From: Devosia pacifica
GTDB taxonomy: Bacteria; Pseudomonadota; Alphaproteobacteria; Rhizobiales; Devosiaceae
NCBI RefSeq assembly: GCF_014652635.1
Contig: NZ_BMZE01000004.1
Span: forward strand, 186,001 to 250,000
DNA length: 64,000 nt
Reading direction: 5' to 3'
The notes under the pieces are model-generated. The model saw nothing but the letters and a program-made list of their open reading frames with translations. It made no database searches and was not told where the DNA came from. Position 1 is the first letter of the stretch. Every line of letters starts with the position of its first letter. Shown piece after piece: positions 16,436-25,677 of the stretch. The translations under genes were made by a program, and so were the position numbers.

Positions 16436-17413
16436 ATGCGTTTTACCACTCTCGCCGCTTTTGCGGCCGCGAGCCTATTTGTCGCAACTCCGGTACTGGC
16501 GCAGGACGATCATGCAGATTGGCCCTCAAGCCTGACGATCGGCACTGCCAGCCAGGGCGGCACCTACTTCATCTACGGCACCGGACTTGGCGGCCTGATC
16601 ACGCAAGAACTCGGGATCAACGCCTCGGGTGAAGTCACCGGCGGCCCAGTTCAGAACTCGACGCTGGTCGAAACCGGCGATCATCTGATGGGCCTTGTCA
16701 CCATGGGACCGGCCTACGAAGCCTGGACCGGCGCCTCCGAACTGGCGCCCGGTGTCGAGCACAAGAGCCTGCGCGCGCTGTTCCCGATGTACCAGACCCC
16801 TTTCCAGGCTGTGGCACTCACCTCGTCCGGTATTGAATCGGTCGCCGATTTCGATGGCAAACGCGTCTCGGTCGGCCCCGCCGGCGGCACCGCCGCCACC
16901 TATTGGCCGCGCTATTTCGAGATCCTCGGTGTCTCCCCCGAAATCAGCTACTCGGGCGCCAATGATGCAGTCGGTCAGGTTAAGGACGGTCTCATCGATG
17001 CCTTCGCTTTTGCCGCCGGCGTGCCGATCGCGGCCTTCTCCCAGATTGCCGCCGAAAACGACGTCAACATCTTCGGCTTTACCGAAGAGCAGCGGGACGA
17101 GATATTGGCAGAGATGCCCGAAATGGCGGCATTCGATACGCCCGGCGGCCTTTATGACGGCTTTCCAGAAGAAATTCCCACGGTCGCCATGTGGAACTTC
17201 GCGATTGCCAGCGAAACCATGCCTGAAAGCCTTGCGTACGAAATCACCAAGCTGGTGATGGAGAACAATGAGCGCATGGTTCAGATCCACTCTGCGGCCG
17301 CCGAGTCGATCGTCGAAAACGTGGACAAGAACACCTTCATGCCGTTCCACCCCGGCGCCGTCCGGTACTACGAAGAAATCGGCATCGAAATCCCTGACGC
17401 TCTGCGCGAATAG
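16436..17413 (+). CDS. TAXI family TRAP transporter solute-binding protein
   Basis: 325 residues with a Sec signal peptide ending near residue 22 (VATPVLAQDD). The mature protein begins LTIGTASQGGTYFIYGTGL, the diagnostic start of TAXI binding proteins, which deliver dicarboxylates, ketoacids or amino acids to a fused TRAP permease. GPAGGTAATYWPRYFEILG (near residue 148) is another family landmark. The start is set by a good SD, GGGAGGA, before ATG 16436. A long hairpin follows the stop and precedes the permease gene, consistent with higher expression of the binding protein than of the membrane subunit. The upstream DctB/DctD-like pair probably controls it. Confidence 0.95.
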   Translation: MRFTTLAAFAAASLFVATPVLAQDDHADWPSSLTIGTASQGGTYFIYGTGLGGLITQELGINASGEVTGGPVQNSTLVETGDHLMGLVTMGPAYEAWTGASELAPGVEHKSLRALFPMYQTPFQAVALTSSGIESVADFDGKRVSVGPAGGTAATYWPRYFEILGVSPEISYSGANDAVGQVKDGLIDAFAFAAGVPIAAFSQIAAENDVNIFGFTEEQRDEILAEMPEMAAFDTPGGLYDGFPEEIPTVAMWNFAIASETMPESLAYEITKLVMENNERMVQIHSAAAESIVENVDKNTFMPFHPGAVRYYEEIGIEIPDALRE

Positions 17414-17437
17414 CACCAGCTTCACAACGGGTCTCAC

Positions 17438-17466
17438 GGCGGATGTCGGCATCGCCGCCATCCGCC
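17438..17466 (+). terminator. Intercistronic hairpin after the TAXI binding protein
   Basis: Outer arms GGCGGATG (17438-17445) and CATCCGCC (17459-17466) enclose an inner GGC/GCC pair. It begins 25 bases after the binding-protein stop and has no proper T-run, so it more likely protects the upstream mRNA or partly attenuates than fully terminates. Confidence 0.55.
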
Positions 17467-17489
17467 TGTCCGCAATTAAAAACACTGGG

Positions 17490-17507
17490 GGCGCACCCCG
17501 ATGCGCC
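17490..17507 (+). terminator. Second intercistronic hairpin
   Basis: Arms GGCGCA (17490-17495) and TGCGCC (17502-17507) with a 6-base loop, 24 bases after the first hairpin and 34 bases before the permease start. Together the two separate the binding protein from the permease message. Confidence 0.4.
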
Positions 17508-17541
17508 GTCCGGGCTTCAGCAGCCCAGGGAGGGGAGTTCA

Positions 17542-19722
17542 ATGTCTCAGGACAAGTCCGCGCCGGCAAATGACGCCGGTCCGATGATCGCACAGGGAAC
17601 CGACGATGAGCCCCTGGCCACCAATCAGCGCAGCCTGGTAGGCAAAATTGGTCTTGCTGTCACGGTCATGGCGATCGCCTATACTGTCTTTCACATCTAT
17701 GTAATGAACATTTCGCCGCTCGAACCCTGGACATACCGCATGGTCCACGTCACCGGCGGCCTGTTCATCGGCTTTCTGAGCTATTCCGCGCTGACCTTTA
17801 ATCCCGACGCGCCCGTCTTTGACCACCACCGTTCACCGATCGAGTGGGGCCTCATCGGTGTCGCCGCGATCGGTATTGTTTATGGCGCGGTGATGGTTGG
17901 CTACGCCTGGGCCGGCCGCTGGTTTGGCTTTGCGCCCATGCCCGACGCATTTGTCTTCGGCACCTATGGAATCCCGCTGCTCATCGGCACTGTTGCTGCC
18001 GTGGCCGCAGGGTGGTTCTTCTCAGATCGCGACCGTGAGCGTGTCCACCCGGCCGACTGGCTTCTGGGCATCGCGGCGCTCGCCATGTTCGGCTACATCA
18101 TCTTCAACGTGGGCGCGCTGCGTCTGCGGGCGGGCACCGGCCTGGCCCAAGCTGCCGATTTTTACGCCGCGCTGGTTGGCGTGATATTGATCCTGGAACT
18201 GACCCGCCGCGTGGCCGGTCTGGCGCTGGTAATCATTGCAGGCATCTTTATCGCCTATTCTTTCGTCGGCCCTTGGCTGCCCGGCTTCCTGACCCATCGC
18301 GGATATACGCCCGAACGATTCTTCACCTATATTTTCACCGACCAGGGCATTCTGGGCGATCCGATTGCGGTCTCCTCGACCTACATCATCCTGTTCATCG
18401 TGTTCGCCGCCTTTCTGCAGGCTTCTCGTGTCGGCGACTACTTCGTGAACTTTGCGTTCGCTGCTGCCGGCAATATGCGCGGTGGCCCTGCAAAGGTCGC
18501 CGTCTTCGCCTCCGGCCTGATGGGTATGATCAACGGCACATCGGCCGGCAACGTCGTCGCTACCGGCTCGCTGACCATCCCCTTGATGAAAAAGGTCGGC
18601 TATCCGGCAAAGAGTGCCGCTGCGATTGAAGCAACCGCTTCCTCCGGCGGTCAGATCCTGCCCCCGATCATGGGCGCCGGCGCGTTCATCATGGCCGAGG
18701 TGACGGGTATTCCCTACACCGACATCGTGGTCGCCGCGTTCATACCGGCAATGCTCTATTTCGTGTCGGTCTACTTCATGGTCGATCTTCAGGCCACCAA
18801 GCTTGGTATGAAGGGGATCCCCAAGGCCGAGCTACCGAAGTTCCGCGTACTCGCCAGGCAGGTCTATCTATTCCTGCCCATCATCATTCTGATCTATACC
18901 CTTTTCGCCGGATACTCGGTGATCCGGGCCGGTACTGTCGCCATGGCCTCGGCCGCTGTCGTGTCCTGGCTGACGCCCTACCGTATGGGGCCGAAAGCGG
19001 TGCTCAAAGCACTCGAACTCGGGGCCAAGATGAGCATCCAGCTCGTCGCAGTCTGCGCGGCTGCCGGTATTATCGTCGGTGTCATTGCGCTAACCGGCGT
19101 CGGTGCGCGCTTCTCTTCGCTGCTGCTGGGCATTGCCGAACAGAACCAGCTGATCGCGCTGTTCTTTGCAATGTGCATCTCGATCATCCTGGGTATGGGG
19201 ATGCCGACAACGGCTGCGTACGCGGTCGCCGCCGCAGTTGTTGCACCAGGGCTTATCCAGCTTGGTATCCCCGTGCTGGTAGCGCACTTCTTCGTATTCT
19301 ATTACGCCGTGATGTCCGCCATCACACCGCCGGTTGCGCTCGCCGCTTATGCGGGTGCCGGACTATCGGGGTCCGACCCAATGAAAACCTCGGTGGAAGC
19401 GTTCAAGATCGGTCTCGCGGCCTTTATCGTCCCGTTCATGTTCTTTTACAGCCATGAGCTGCTCATGCAGGGCGAATGGATGGAAATCGCCCGCGTCGTC
19501 GCAACCGCGCTGTTGGGCATGTACCTGCTGTCAGCGGCAGTCCAGGGCTACTATTTCGGCCATCTTGGACCGATCCTGCGGATCGTGCTGTTGATCGCCG
19601 CACTGTCCATGATCGAAGGCACTTGGTACACCGACCTCTTCGGTCTCGGCGTGGCCGTCGCGATGTTCGTCTTCCAAAAGCGCATTGTCGGTCCGCGGGC
19701 CGTTGCTCGCGGCGCCGACTGA
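17542..19722 (+). CDS. TRAP transporter fused permease (4TM plus 12TM, TAXI type)
   Basis: 726 residues. The start is ATG 17542 (MSQDKSAPAND), which follows an excellent SD (GGGAGGGGAG). Upstream in-frame codons lack one. The N-terminal part is the small DctQ-like four-helix subunit. The rest is the large DctM-like channel with SGLMGMINGTSAGNVVATGS and GMGMPTTAAYAVAAAVVAPG, the two repeated pore motifs of TRAP permeases. Such fusions work with TAXI binding proteins and use the sodium gradient. No other TRAP gene is present. The gene ends in a strong intrinsic terminator and faces pckA across a spacer. Confidence 0.95.
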   Translation: MSQDKSAPANDAGPMIAQGTDDEPLATNQRSLVGKIGLAVTVMAIAYTVFHIYVMNISPLEPWTYRMVHVTGGLFIGFLSYSALTFNPDAPVFDHHRSPIEWGLIGVAAIGIVYGAVMVGYAWAGRWFGFAPMPDAFVFGTYGIPLLIGTVAAVAAGWFFSDRDRERVHPADWLLGIAALAMFGYIIFNVGALRLRAGTGLAQAADFYAALVGVILILELTRRVAGLALVIIAGIFIAYSFVGPWLPGFLTHRGYTPERFFTYIFTDQGILGDPIAVSSTYIILFIVFAAFLQASRVGDYFVNFAFAAAGNMRGGPAKVAVFASGLMGMINGTSAGNVVATGSLTIPLMKKVGYPAKSAAAIEATASSGGQILPPIMGAGAFIMAEVTGIPYTDIVVAAFIPAMLYFVSVYFMVDLQATKLGMKGIPKAELPKFRVLARQVYLFLPIIILIYTLFAGYSVIRAGTVAMASAAVVSWLTPYRMGPKAVLKALELGAKMSIQLVAVCAAAGIIVGVIALTGVGARFSSLLLGIAEQNQLIALFFAMCISIILGMGMPTTAAYAVAAAVVAPGLIQLGIPVLVAHFFVFYYAVMSAITPPVALAAYAGAGLSGSDPMKTSVEAFKIGLAAFIVPFMFFYSHELLMQGEWMEIARVVATALLGMYLLSAAVQGYYFGHLGPILRIVLLIAALSMIEGTWYTDLFGLGVAVAMFVFQKRIVGPRAVARGAD

Positions 19723-19763
19723 TCGGGTCGCTGTCTCCGCGACCTACACCTCTCCTCTCGCAG

Positions 19764-19798
19764 AAAAGGCCGCCTCCCTCAGCGGGGCGGCCTTTTTC
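19764..19798 (+). terminator. Intrinsic terminator of the TRAP operon
   Basis: Stem GGCCGCC (19768-19774) with GGCGGCC (19786-19792), an 11-base loop, A-run before and five Ts after. A textbook Rho-independent terminator starting 42 bases after the permease stop; the A-run means it could also act on the opposite strand. Confidence 0.88.
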
Positions 19799-19940
19799 TT
19801 GTACTATCCATCGACTTCGGAGGCACCAAGAGACGGGCGTTTCGATTCCGGCCGCGTCCGCACGCGCTGACATCGATAGCCTATGTCGCTTCTTCGGGGA
19901 TGACGATGCGCGGGCTCGGCGCAAGCGCTCGGGCGATAGA

Positions 19941-20119
19941 GATGACAAGTCGCTGGTGCGCCGCTTTCGCGACCGGGTGCTGCTAGTGAAAGACGGTCAC
20001 ATGGTCGGGCAGGGGCCATGGGCGATCTGCTCGATCGTCCGGGCGACGATTATGGCAGACGTATGCTGGCTGCCATATCGACCACCGAAGCACTGCGGGC
20101 CCAGCGGCCGCAAACCTGA
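19941..20119 (+). pseudogene. Eroded C-terminal fragment of an oligopeptide-type ABC ATPase
   Basis: Read in frame from 19941, the sequence gives DDKSLVRRFRDRVLLVKDGHMVGQG. This matches the region after the H-loop of Opp/Dpp ATPases, where family members read HDLxLVRRFADRVxVMxDGxIVEQG. The matching continuation is found from 20018 in another frame as MGDLLDRPGDDYGRRMLAAI, ending at TGA 20117-20119. One missing base near 20012-20017 explains the break. Everything upstream (Walker A, signature) is gone. The 19799-19940 stretch has nothing else I can recognise. This is a relic of an ABC transporter once located here, not a working gene. Confidence 0.6.
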
Positions 20120-20133
20120 TGCGGCTCAGCTCG

Positions 20134-21726
20134 TCATTCGGCGGCGCGGACGAATTGAGGACCAAGCGCGGCATCGGCGCCCGTACCGAACTTTTCAAAG
20201 TTCTTGCGGAACAGATCCGCCAGGTGCTTTGCCTGCTGATCATAGGCCGCCGCATCGGCCCAGCTCTCGCGCGGGGTGAGCAGGAGTGGGTCGACTCCCG
20301 GGACTTCAAGCGGCACGGCAAAGCCGAAATAGTCGTCGATCCGCGTTGAAGCGTCTTTAAGGTCTCCATCGAGTACTGCTGCGAGCAAGCGGCGCGTGGA
20401 CGCGATGTCAATGCGCTTTCCGACGCCATAGCCGCCCCCGGTCCATCCCGTGTTAATCAGCCAGGCTGCCGCGCCGCTTTGACGTAGCTTGTCCTCAAGC
20501 ATGCGGCCATAGACCGTGGGGTGGAGCGGCATGAAGGGTGCGCCGAAGCAGGAGGAGAACGTCGCCTGTGGCTCGGTGACCCCCCGCTCGGTTCCGGCAA
20601 GCTTGGCGGTATAGCCGGACAAGAAATGGTAAACCGCCTGGTCGGGAGTCAGGCGGGCGATTGGTGGCAGAACGCCGAAGGCGTCCGCGGTGAGAAAGAC
20701 GACGGTATCGGGCGTGCCACCCACACCGCCTTTGGCAATGGCTGGCAATACATCAAGGGAATAGGCAGCGCGCGCGTTCTCCGTCAGCGACACATCGTCG
20801 AACTGCGGCCGCTTGGCCGCGTCGAGCACCACATTCTCGAGAACGGTGCCGAAGTGCTTGGTCGCTGCAAAGATCTCCGGTTCTGCTTGAGGGCTGAGGT
20901 ACGCCGTCTTGGCGTAGCATCCGCCTTCGAGATTGAAGATGCCGTTTTCGCCCCAGCCATGTTCGTCATCGCCGATGAGCGGGCGGGCAGGGTCATTGGA
21001 AAGCGTGGTCTTGCCTGTGCCAGACAGGCCAAAGAACAAGGCGGTACGACCATCCGCGCCGATATTGGCGGAACAATGCATGGGCAAGACACCCTCGCGT
21101 GGCGCATGGAAGCTGAAGAGCGAGAAGACACTCTTCTTAATTTCGCCCGCATAGAGCGTACCCGCAATGACGATGATGTTACGGCTCAGGTCGAGCGCGA
21201 TCACCGTATCGCCACGGGTGCCATGCCGCTTCGGGTCCGCCTTGAAGTGCGGCGCGTGAACAATGGTGACCTCGCGGGGTGTTTCGCTTTGAAAAGCGCT
21301 GTCACCCGGGCTTATGAGAAGGTTTCGAATGAATAGCGCGTGCCAGGCGCTGGGGGTCAACACTGTAATTTTGTACTGTTGAGCTGGATCCGCACCGGCG
21401 AGCAGATCCTGTCGGAGCAACTGCCCGCCGGCCATGGCCGCCTCGACATCGGCAAGCAGACGATCGAAATGCTCGGGAGACATGGCAGCCGAATTTTCCC
21501 ACCAGACCGTGTCAGATGTCAGAGCGTCGCGGACGATGAACTTGTCCTTGGGCGAGCGGCCGGTAAACGCGCCCGTCCGTACTGAAACAGCACCGTCAGC
21601 GGTGAGTTCGATCTGCCCTGAGGCAGCAGCGCGAGCAACCAGGACCGGTTCGATGTCGTTGGCAAAGACTTGATCGGCGCTCTTGCCGATCCGACGTCGC
21701 AAGGTACCGTGGTCAACCTGCTTCAC
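20134..21726 (-). CDS. pckA: Phosphoenolpyruvate carboxykinase (ATP)
   Basis: 530 residues, the standard size of the ATP-dependent enzyme. PckA converts oxaloacetate and ATP to phosphoenolpyruvate, CO2 and ADP, the first step of gluconeogenesis from C4 acids. Landmarks are [11 protein letters not shown] (near residue 54), the kinase-1a P-loop [20 protein letters not shown], metal-binding DDEHGW, and FYAG-type [12 protein letters not shown]. The substrate-binding C-terminal region [14 protein letters not shown] is intact. It lies opposite the TAXI-TRAP operon, which fits growth on imported organic acids, although in many rhizobia pckA instead neighbours chvG/chvI. The start ATG lies 22 bases from an inverted repeat that may be an operator. 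Confidence 0.97.
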   Translation of the reverse strand: MKQVDHGTLRRRIGKSADQVFANDIEPVLVARAAASGQIELTADGAVSVRTGAFTGRSPKDKFIVRDALTSDTVWWENSAAMSPEHFDRLLADVEAAMAGGQLLRQDLLAGADPAQQYKITVLTPSAWHALFIRNLLISPGDSAFQSETPREVTIVHAPHFKADPKRHGTRGDTVIALDLSRNIIVIAGTLYAGEIKKSVFSLFSFHAPREGVLPMHCSANIGADGRTALFFGLSGTGKTTLSNDPARPLIGDDEHGWGENGIFNLEGGCYAKTAYLSPQAEPEIFAATKHFGTVLENVVLDAAKRPQFDDVSLTENARAAYSLDVLPAIAKGGVGGTPDTVVFLTADAFGVLPPIARLTPDQAVYHFLSGYTAKLAGTERGVTEPQATFSSCFGAPFMPLHPTVYGRMLEDKLRQSGAAAWLINTGWTGGGYGVGKRIDIASTRRLLAAVLDGDLKDASTRIDDYFGFAVPLEVPGVDPLLLTPRESWADAAAYDQQAKHLADLFRKNFEKFGTGADAALGPQFVRAAE

Positions 21727-21747
21727 TCGAGCTTACTCCGCTGGTGT

Positions 21748-21764
21748 TGGCACTATGGGTGCCA
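21748..21764. promoter_or_regulatory. Inverted repeat upstream of pckA
   Basis: TGGCAC (21748-21753) and GTGCCA (21759-21764) with 5 bases between. A related repeat, GTGCC-G-GGCAC, follows at 21789-21799. The shared GTGCC half-site suggests a regulator-binding region for pckA, but I cannot name the protein. Confidence 0.4.
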
Positions 21765-21900
21765 GTCAATGCGCGGACGTTAAGCAAAGTGCCGGGCACG
21801 CGGCCATACGGACAATGGTCGTAAGACGGAAGTTGCACTAGCTCGAGCGCATCGTCTGATCAGCAAAAGACCAAGGCGAGCAACTTCGGGTAGTGCCAAC

Positions 21901-23565
21901 TCAGGCAAGCTCTGTCGCAGCCGGAACGCTCTTCCTGCCTGGGATCGCTGCAATGAGTTCACGAGTATAATCGTGCTGGGGCCTGCGGAATATCTCATCT
22001 GGCGTCCCTGACTCGACAATCTGACCGGCGCGCATGACGTGCACTTCGTGTGCGATCATCCTGACCACCGCGAGGTTGTGGCTTATGAACAGGTAGGACA
22101 ACCCAAGTTCGAGCTGGAGTCGCGCCAGCAATTGCAGGATCTGTTGTTGCACCAGCACGTCAAGGGCAGAGACCGCCTCGTCGAGAACCACGAGTTCCGG
22201 TTTCAACGCGAGGGCCCTCGCGATGCCGACGCGTTGGCTCTGACCACCGGAAATCTCGGCCGGGCGTCGTTCGGCAAGCTCCGGAGGCAACGCGACCTGC
22301 TCAAGCAGTTCATTCACCCGCGCCCGTCGTTCGGCAGCGTTGCCGAGACCATGCAGGATCAGTGGCTCTTCAATCGATTGGCGCACGGTATAGCGGCCAT
22401 CGAGCGAGCCAAACGGGTTTTGGAATACCGGCTGCACCCGGCGCCGGAAACTGAATAGGTCCTTGCCGTGCAAATGGGTGATGGCGCCGCCATCGAAAAC
22501 GATATCGCCTGAACTCGGCTCCTCGATCTTGAGAAGCATCTTGGCGGTCGTCGATTTTCCAGAACCGGATTCGCCGACCACCGCGACGGTCTGTCCGCGC
22601 TGGATGGAGAAGGTCGAGTTATCGACGGCAACGAAGTCCTTTGGCTTGCCGAAAAAGCCCTGGCGTCCCGGGTAGACCTTGCGCACTGCGACCAGCTCAA
22701 CCAGCGGCCGGCGCGGGGAGTCGTTGGTACGTGAGGTAGCGGGCACAGGCGGAACCAGCGGCCTGCTCTGCATTGTCGGCACCGCAGCAACCAGACGTCT
22801 GGTATATTCATGCCGTGGGTTGGCCATAACCTCGGCAGCCGAGCCCGTTTCAACAGCTTCGCCACGGAACATCACCACCACATCGTCGGCGCGCTCGGCG
22901 GCGAGCGCGAGATCATGGGTAATAAGGATCAGCGCCGTGCCGAGCTGGCGGGTCAACGTGTCGAGCTCTTCGAGGATGACGCGTTGCACGGTGACATCGA
23001 GGGCGCTGGTCGGCTCGTCGGCGATAAGCAATTGCGGCCGGCAGGCCAGGCCCATGGCAATCAGCACGCGCTGGCGCATGCCACCCGATAGCTCATGCGG
23101 ATACTGGCGCGCCCGTCGGTCGGGTTCGGGAATGCCAACCATGTCCAGCAGTTCGACCGCACGCTTGAAGGCATCGCTGGCGCGAACCTTGTCGTGCACT
23201 TCGATGGCTTCGGCGATCTGGTTGCCGACCCGCTGCAGCGGGTTGAGATTGGTCATCGGGTCCTGCGGCACCAGCCCGACACGCTTTCCGCGCAGCGCAC
23301 GAAGGCCCTTGTCATCGAGTTTGACGACGTCCTGCCCATCAAACAGAATTCTCCCGCTGCTCACCACACCGTTGTCCGCCAACAGTCCGTTGATGGCTGC
23401 GGCGATGGTCGATTTGCCCGATCCGGATTCACCGACGATGGCGACCTTGCGCCCCACCGGCAACGTCATGTTGAAATTGCGCACGGCGCTGATCGAGCCG
23501 CGGGCCGTTTCAAATTCGATCGAGACATCGTCGAGAACAAGGAGGGGTGCTGTGGTGTCAGTCAT
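21901..23565 (-). CDS. Fused Opp/Dpp-type ABC transporter ATP-binding protein (two ATPase domains)
   Basis: 554 residues from ATG 23565, which overlaps the MFS stop by ATGA; an upstream in-frame Met at 23616 has no SD and would run into the MFS gene. Two complete ATPase domains are joined in one chain, replacing separate OppD and OppF subunits. Domain 1 has VGESGSGKST, then LSGGMRQRVLIAMGLA and IADEPTSALDVT. Domain 2 has VGESGSGKST, then ISGGQSQRVGIARALA and VLDEAVSALDV. Each ends in the usual DYTR(R/E)L(V/I)AAIP-type stretch of the Opp family. It powers the importer whose permeases and binding protein lie further upstream in the same operon. Confidence 0.93.
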   Translation of the reverse strand: MTDTTAPLLVLDDVSIEFETARGSISAVRNFNMTLPVGRKVAIVGESGSGKSTIAAAINGLLADNGVVSSGRILFDGQDVVKLDDKGLRALRGKRVGLVPQDPMTNLNPLQRVGNQIAEAIEVHDKVRASDAFKRAVELLDMVGIPEPDRRARQYPHELSGGMRQRVLIAMGLACRPQLLIADEPTSALDVTVQRVILEELDTLTRQLGTALILITHDLALAAERADDVVVMFRGEAVETGSAAEVMANPRHEYTRRLVAAVPTMQSRPLVPPVPATSRTNDSPRRPLVELVAVRKVYPGRQGFFGKPKDFVAVDNSTFSIQRGQTVAVVGESGSGKSTTAKMLLKIEEPSSGDIVFDGGAITHLHGKDLFSFRRRVQPVFQNPFGSLDGRYTVRQSIEEPLILHGLGNAAERRARVNELLEQVALPPELAERRPAEISGGQSQRVGIARALALKPELVVLDEAVSALDVLVQQQILQLLARLQLELGLSYLFISHNLAVVRMIAHEVHVMRAGQIVESGTPDEIFRRPQHDYTRELIAAIPGRKSVPAATELA

Positions 23566-24986
23566 TTGGCATGGCCCCGGATCATCGAAGGGGAGGTCGT
23601 GAGCGTTTTGGTGCAAAGCGCCAGCAGCAGCGCCGTAAATGACGATGCGGCACCGAGGCTGAACAGCCAGTAGAAGGCTTGAGGCCCAGCCGGGTTGATG
23701 AAGTCGATGCTGGTGGCGACGACGGCCGCGCCGGTCACACTTGCGATTGCGGCGCCCATCTGGCGGCTGAGCATGTTGAAGCCATTGCTGGCACCGAGGC
23801 GATCTGCGGGCGTTGCCCCCATCAGCGCGACTGGCAATGCCGCAAAGGCGAACGAGATTCCGCCAGATACCAGCATCGCTGAGGCGGCGATCGGCACGGG
23901 ATGGCCGAGATCGACTGCCCGCAGCCCGAAGGCCACAAGGCTCACAGCAATGCCGGTGATGATCGCTGCTCGGGCCCCGAAGCGGACAACCATCAAGCCG
24001 GCAAGCGGTGGGGCGAAGATGGCGCTGAGACTGGCCGGCGTCTGGACCAGTCCCGTGAGCAGCACCGAGCCGCCGAGCCCAACAGCGCCGGCGGGCATCT
24101 GCACCACGGTGATTGTGCCGGTAAAGCTGAGAAAAAATGCAAAGCCGAGAAGCAGAGCAATCAAATGGCTGCTGGATATCGCCGGGCGGGCGAACAGCCT
24201 AAGATCAACGAACGCGTCGGGTGCGCGCCATTGATGCCGCAGCCAGATGGCTGTGAGTCCTACAGCAAGCAGCAACCACATAGTTGCGCTGCCCATCGAA
24301 AGCTGGCCATCGGCGAGCACGCTGATTGGCAAGAGGAGCAGGGTCAGAATGACCCCAAGACCCAGAGCTCCAGCGAGGTCAAAGCGACGTCGCGCGACCG
24401 GTTGGACATTTGGCACAACCGCGAGAATGAGTATTGCTGCAAGCGCTGCACAGACCGCCATGATCCAGAAGATTGTCCGCCACGAGCCGAACTCGACAAT
24501 CAGGCCTGCGAGCGGAACACCAAGGCTGGTCCCGATGCCGATAGTGCCGCTGATGATGCCGACCGCCATCGGTAGGCCCTCGAAATCCCAGAGCCGACGC
24601 AACATCGCCATCGATAGCCCGACAATGCCGACGGAGAAACCCTGAAGGACGCGTCCGACGATCATCATTCCAAGTTCGCCCGCCAGGCCCGAGATCAGCG
24701 AGCCCACGCCGAGTAGCGCAAGTGCCAGAATGATCACCGGTTTCAGCCCGAAGCGATCACCCAGCCATCCCAGCAACGGGGCGCCGATTGCACCGACAAG
24801 CATGGTGGAGGTCGCAATCCAGCTCGCCGCCGTCACGGAGACCCCGAACAGGGCCGGAAACTGCGGCAGCAATGGCAGCACCATGGTCTGCATCAGCGCT
24901 CCGATGACGCTGGCGAATCCCAGAACGACCAGAATGGCCGGTCGGGCCGCGTAGCGGTCCGACCCTGTGGTGAGCGTGGCGAACAA
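23562..24986 (-). CDS. MFS transporter (drug:H+ antiporter, 14-helix type)
   Basis: 474 residues, hydrophobic throughout. Motif A lies between helices 2 and 3 (GWLGDRFGLKPVI, near residue 77), and a motif C-like GIGTSLGVPLAGLI lies in helix 5. Together these mark export-type antiporters of the DHA2 kind. It is embedded between a hydrolase gene and the ATPase gene of an ABC import operon, which is unusual. One possible role is export of the hydrolysis product or of a toxic analogue. The stop overlaps the start of the ATPase (ATGA), and 8 bases separate it from the hydrolase. Confidence 0.9.
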   Translation of the reverse strand: MFATLTTGSDRYAARPAILVVLGFASVIGALMQTMVLPLLPQFPALFGVSVTAASWIATSTMLVGAIGAPLLGWLGDRFGLKPVIILALALLGVGSLISGLAGELGMMIVGRVLQGFSVGIVGLSMAMLRRLWDFEGLPMAVGIISGTIGIGTSLGVPLAGLIVEFGSWRTIFWIMAVCAALAAILILAVVPNVQPVARRRFDLAGALGLGVILTLLLLPISVLADGQLSMGSATMWLLLAVGLTAIWLRHQWRAPDAFVDLRLFARPAISSSHLIALLLGFAFFLSFTGTITVVQMPAGAVGLGGSVLLTGLVQTPASLSAIFAPPLAGLMVVRFGARAAIITGIAVSLVAFGLRAVDLGHPVPIAASAMLVSGGISFAFAALPVALMGATPADRLGASNGFNMLSRQMGAAIASVTGAAVVATSIDFINPAGPQAFYWLFSLGAASSFTALLLALCTKTLTTSPSMIRGHAK

Positions 24987-24994
24987 GGTCTGAC

Positions 24995-25654
24995 CTAGCC
25001 TGCCTTGGCCTGCGGTACCGAAGCCCAGGAGGCTTCAATATCGGCGACAGTCACGACATTGGCGAACGACCATCCCATGCCGAACAGCGCATAGTGGTTG
25101 CGCTCCGGCAGGAATTCGCCGACTGCATCGGAAACGACGAAGGTGCCGTAGTCGCGCTGGCCAGCATCACGAACAGTCGTCTCGACGCAGATATTGGTGG
25201 TGACGCCGCACACGATGAGGTTGCGAACCCCCATTCCGGTGAGCACCGGCTCAAGGCGAGTGCCGTAGAACGAACTGGGACGCGACTTGTCGATCACCAC
25301 CTCGTCCGGCTGAACGTCGAGTTCCGATATGATCTCGATCTCTTCGGTGCCGAAGCCAAGGGAGTTGGAGGTTTTGCGCGCTTCGGCGCTGGCGCCGTAC
25401 TTGTGACCGAAATCGACCATGCCGGGCATGTAGACGTAGCGGGTGAAGATCACCGGCACGCCACTGGCGCGGGCGAGATTGACCAGCTTTACCGATCCCG
25501 GAATGGCGGTTCTGAGCGGCGTGACGTCGAGCCCTGCCTGTCCGAGGCTGTCATTGTTGTCGAAAAAGGCGCGTTGCATGTCGACAACCAGAACGGCGGT
25601 GTCGTTCTTCGGGATATCGCCCTCATACATGCTGATCGGATGAAGTTCTGCCAT
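24995..25654 (-). CDS. Isochorismatase-fold cysteine hydrolase (amidase type)
   Basis: 219 residues from ATG 25654, chosen for its AGGAG SD six bases upstream; an in-frame upstream Met at 25717 would overlap the binding-protein gene. The catalytic triad of the family is complete: Asp25 in VLVVDMQRAF, Lys123 in VIDKSRPSSF and Cys156 in GVTTNICVETTVRDA. That last motif, TTNICVETT, groups with amide or ureido hydrolases such as ureidoacrylate and N-carbamoyl amidases rather than with true isochorismatases. It lies inside an ABC import operon, so it probably hydrolyses the imported amide (inference). Confidence 0.9.
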   Translation of the reverse strand: MAELHPISMYEGDIPKNDTAVLVVDMQRAFFDNNDSLGQAGLDVTPLRTAIPGSVKLVNLARASGVPVIFTRYVYMPGMVDFGHKYGASAEARKTSNSLGFGTEEIEIISELDVQPDEVVIDKSRPSSFYGTRLEPVLTGMGVRNLIVCGVTTNICVETTVRDAGQRDYGTFVVSDAVGEFLPERNHYALFGMGWSFANVVTVADIEASWASVPQAKAG

Positions 25655-25677
25655 GAGCGGCTCCTGTTTGGCTTGGA

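Noticed and set aside
16526..17593. A 355-codon open frame antisense to the TAXI gene
   Set aside because: It covers the signal peptide and all conserved TAXI motifs in reverse and has no ribosome-binding site or domain.
21829..21887. GAAGTTGC and GCAACTTC arms flanking 43 bases downstream of the fused ATPase gene
   Set aside because: The arms are short and far apart, with no T-run. They could be chance, so I did not list a terminator.
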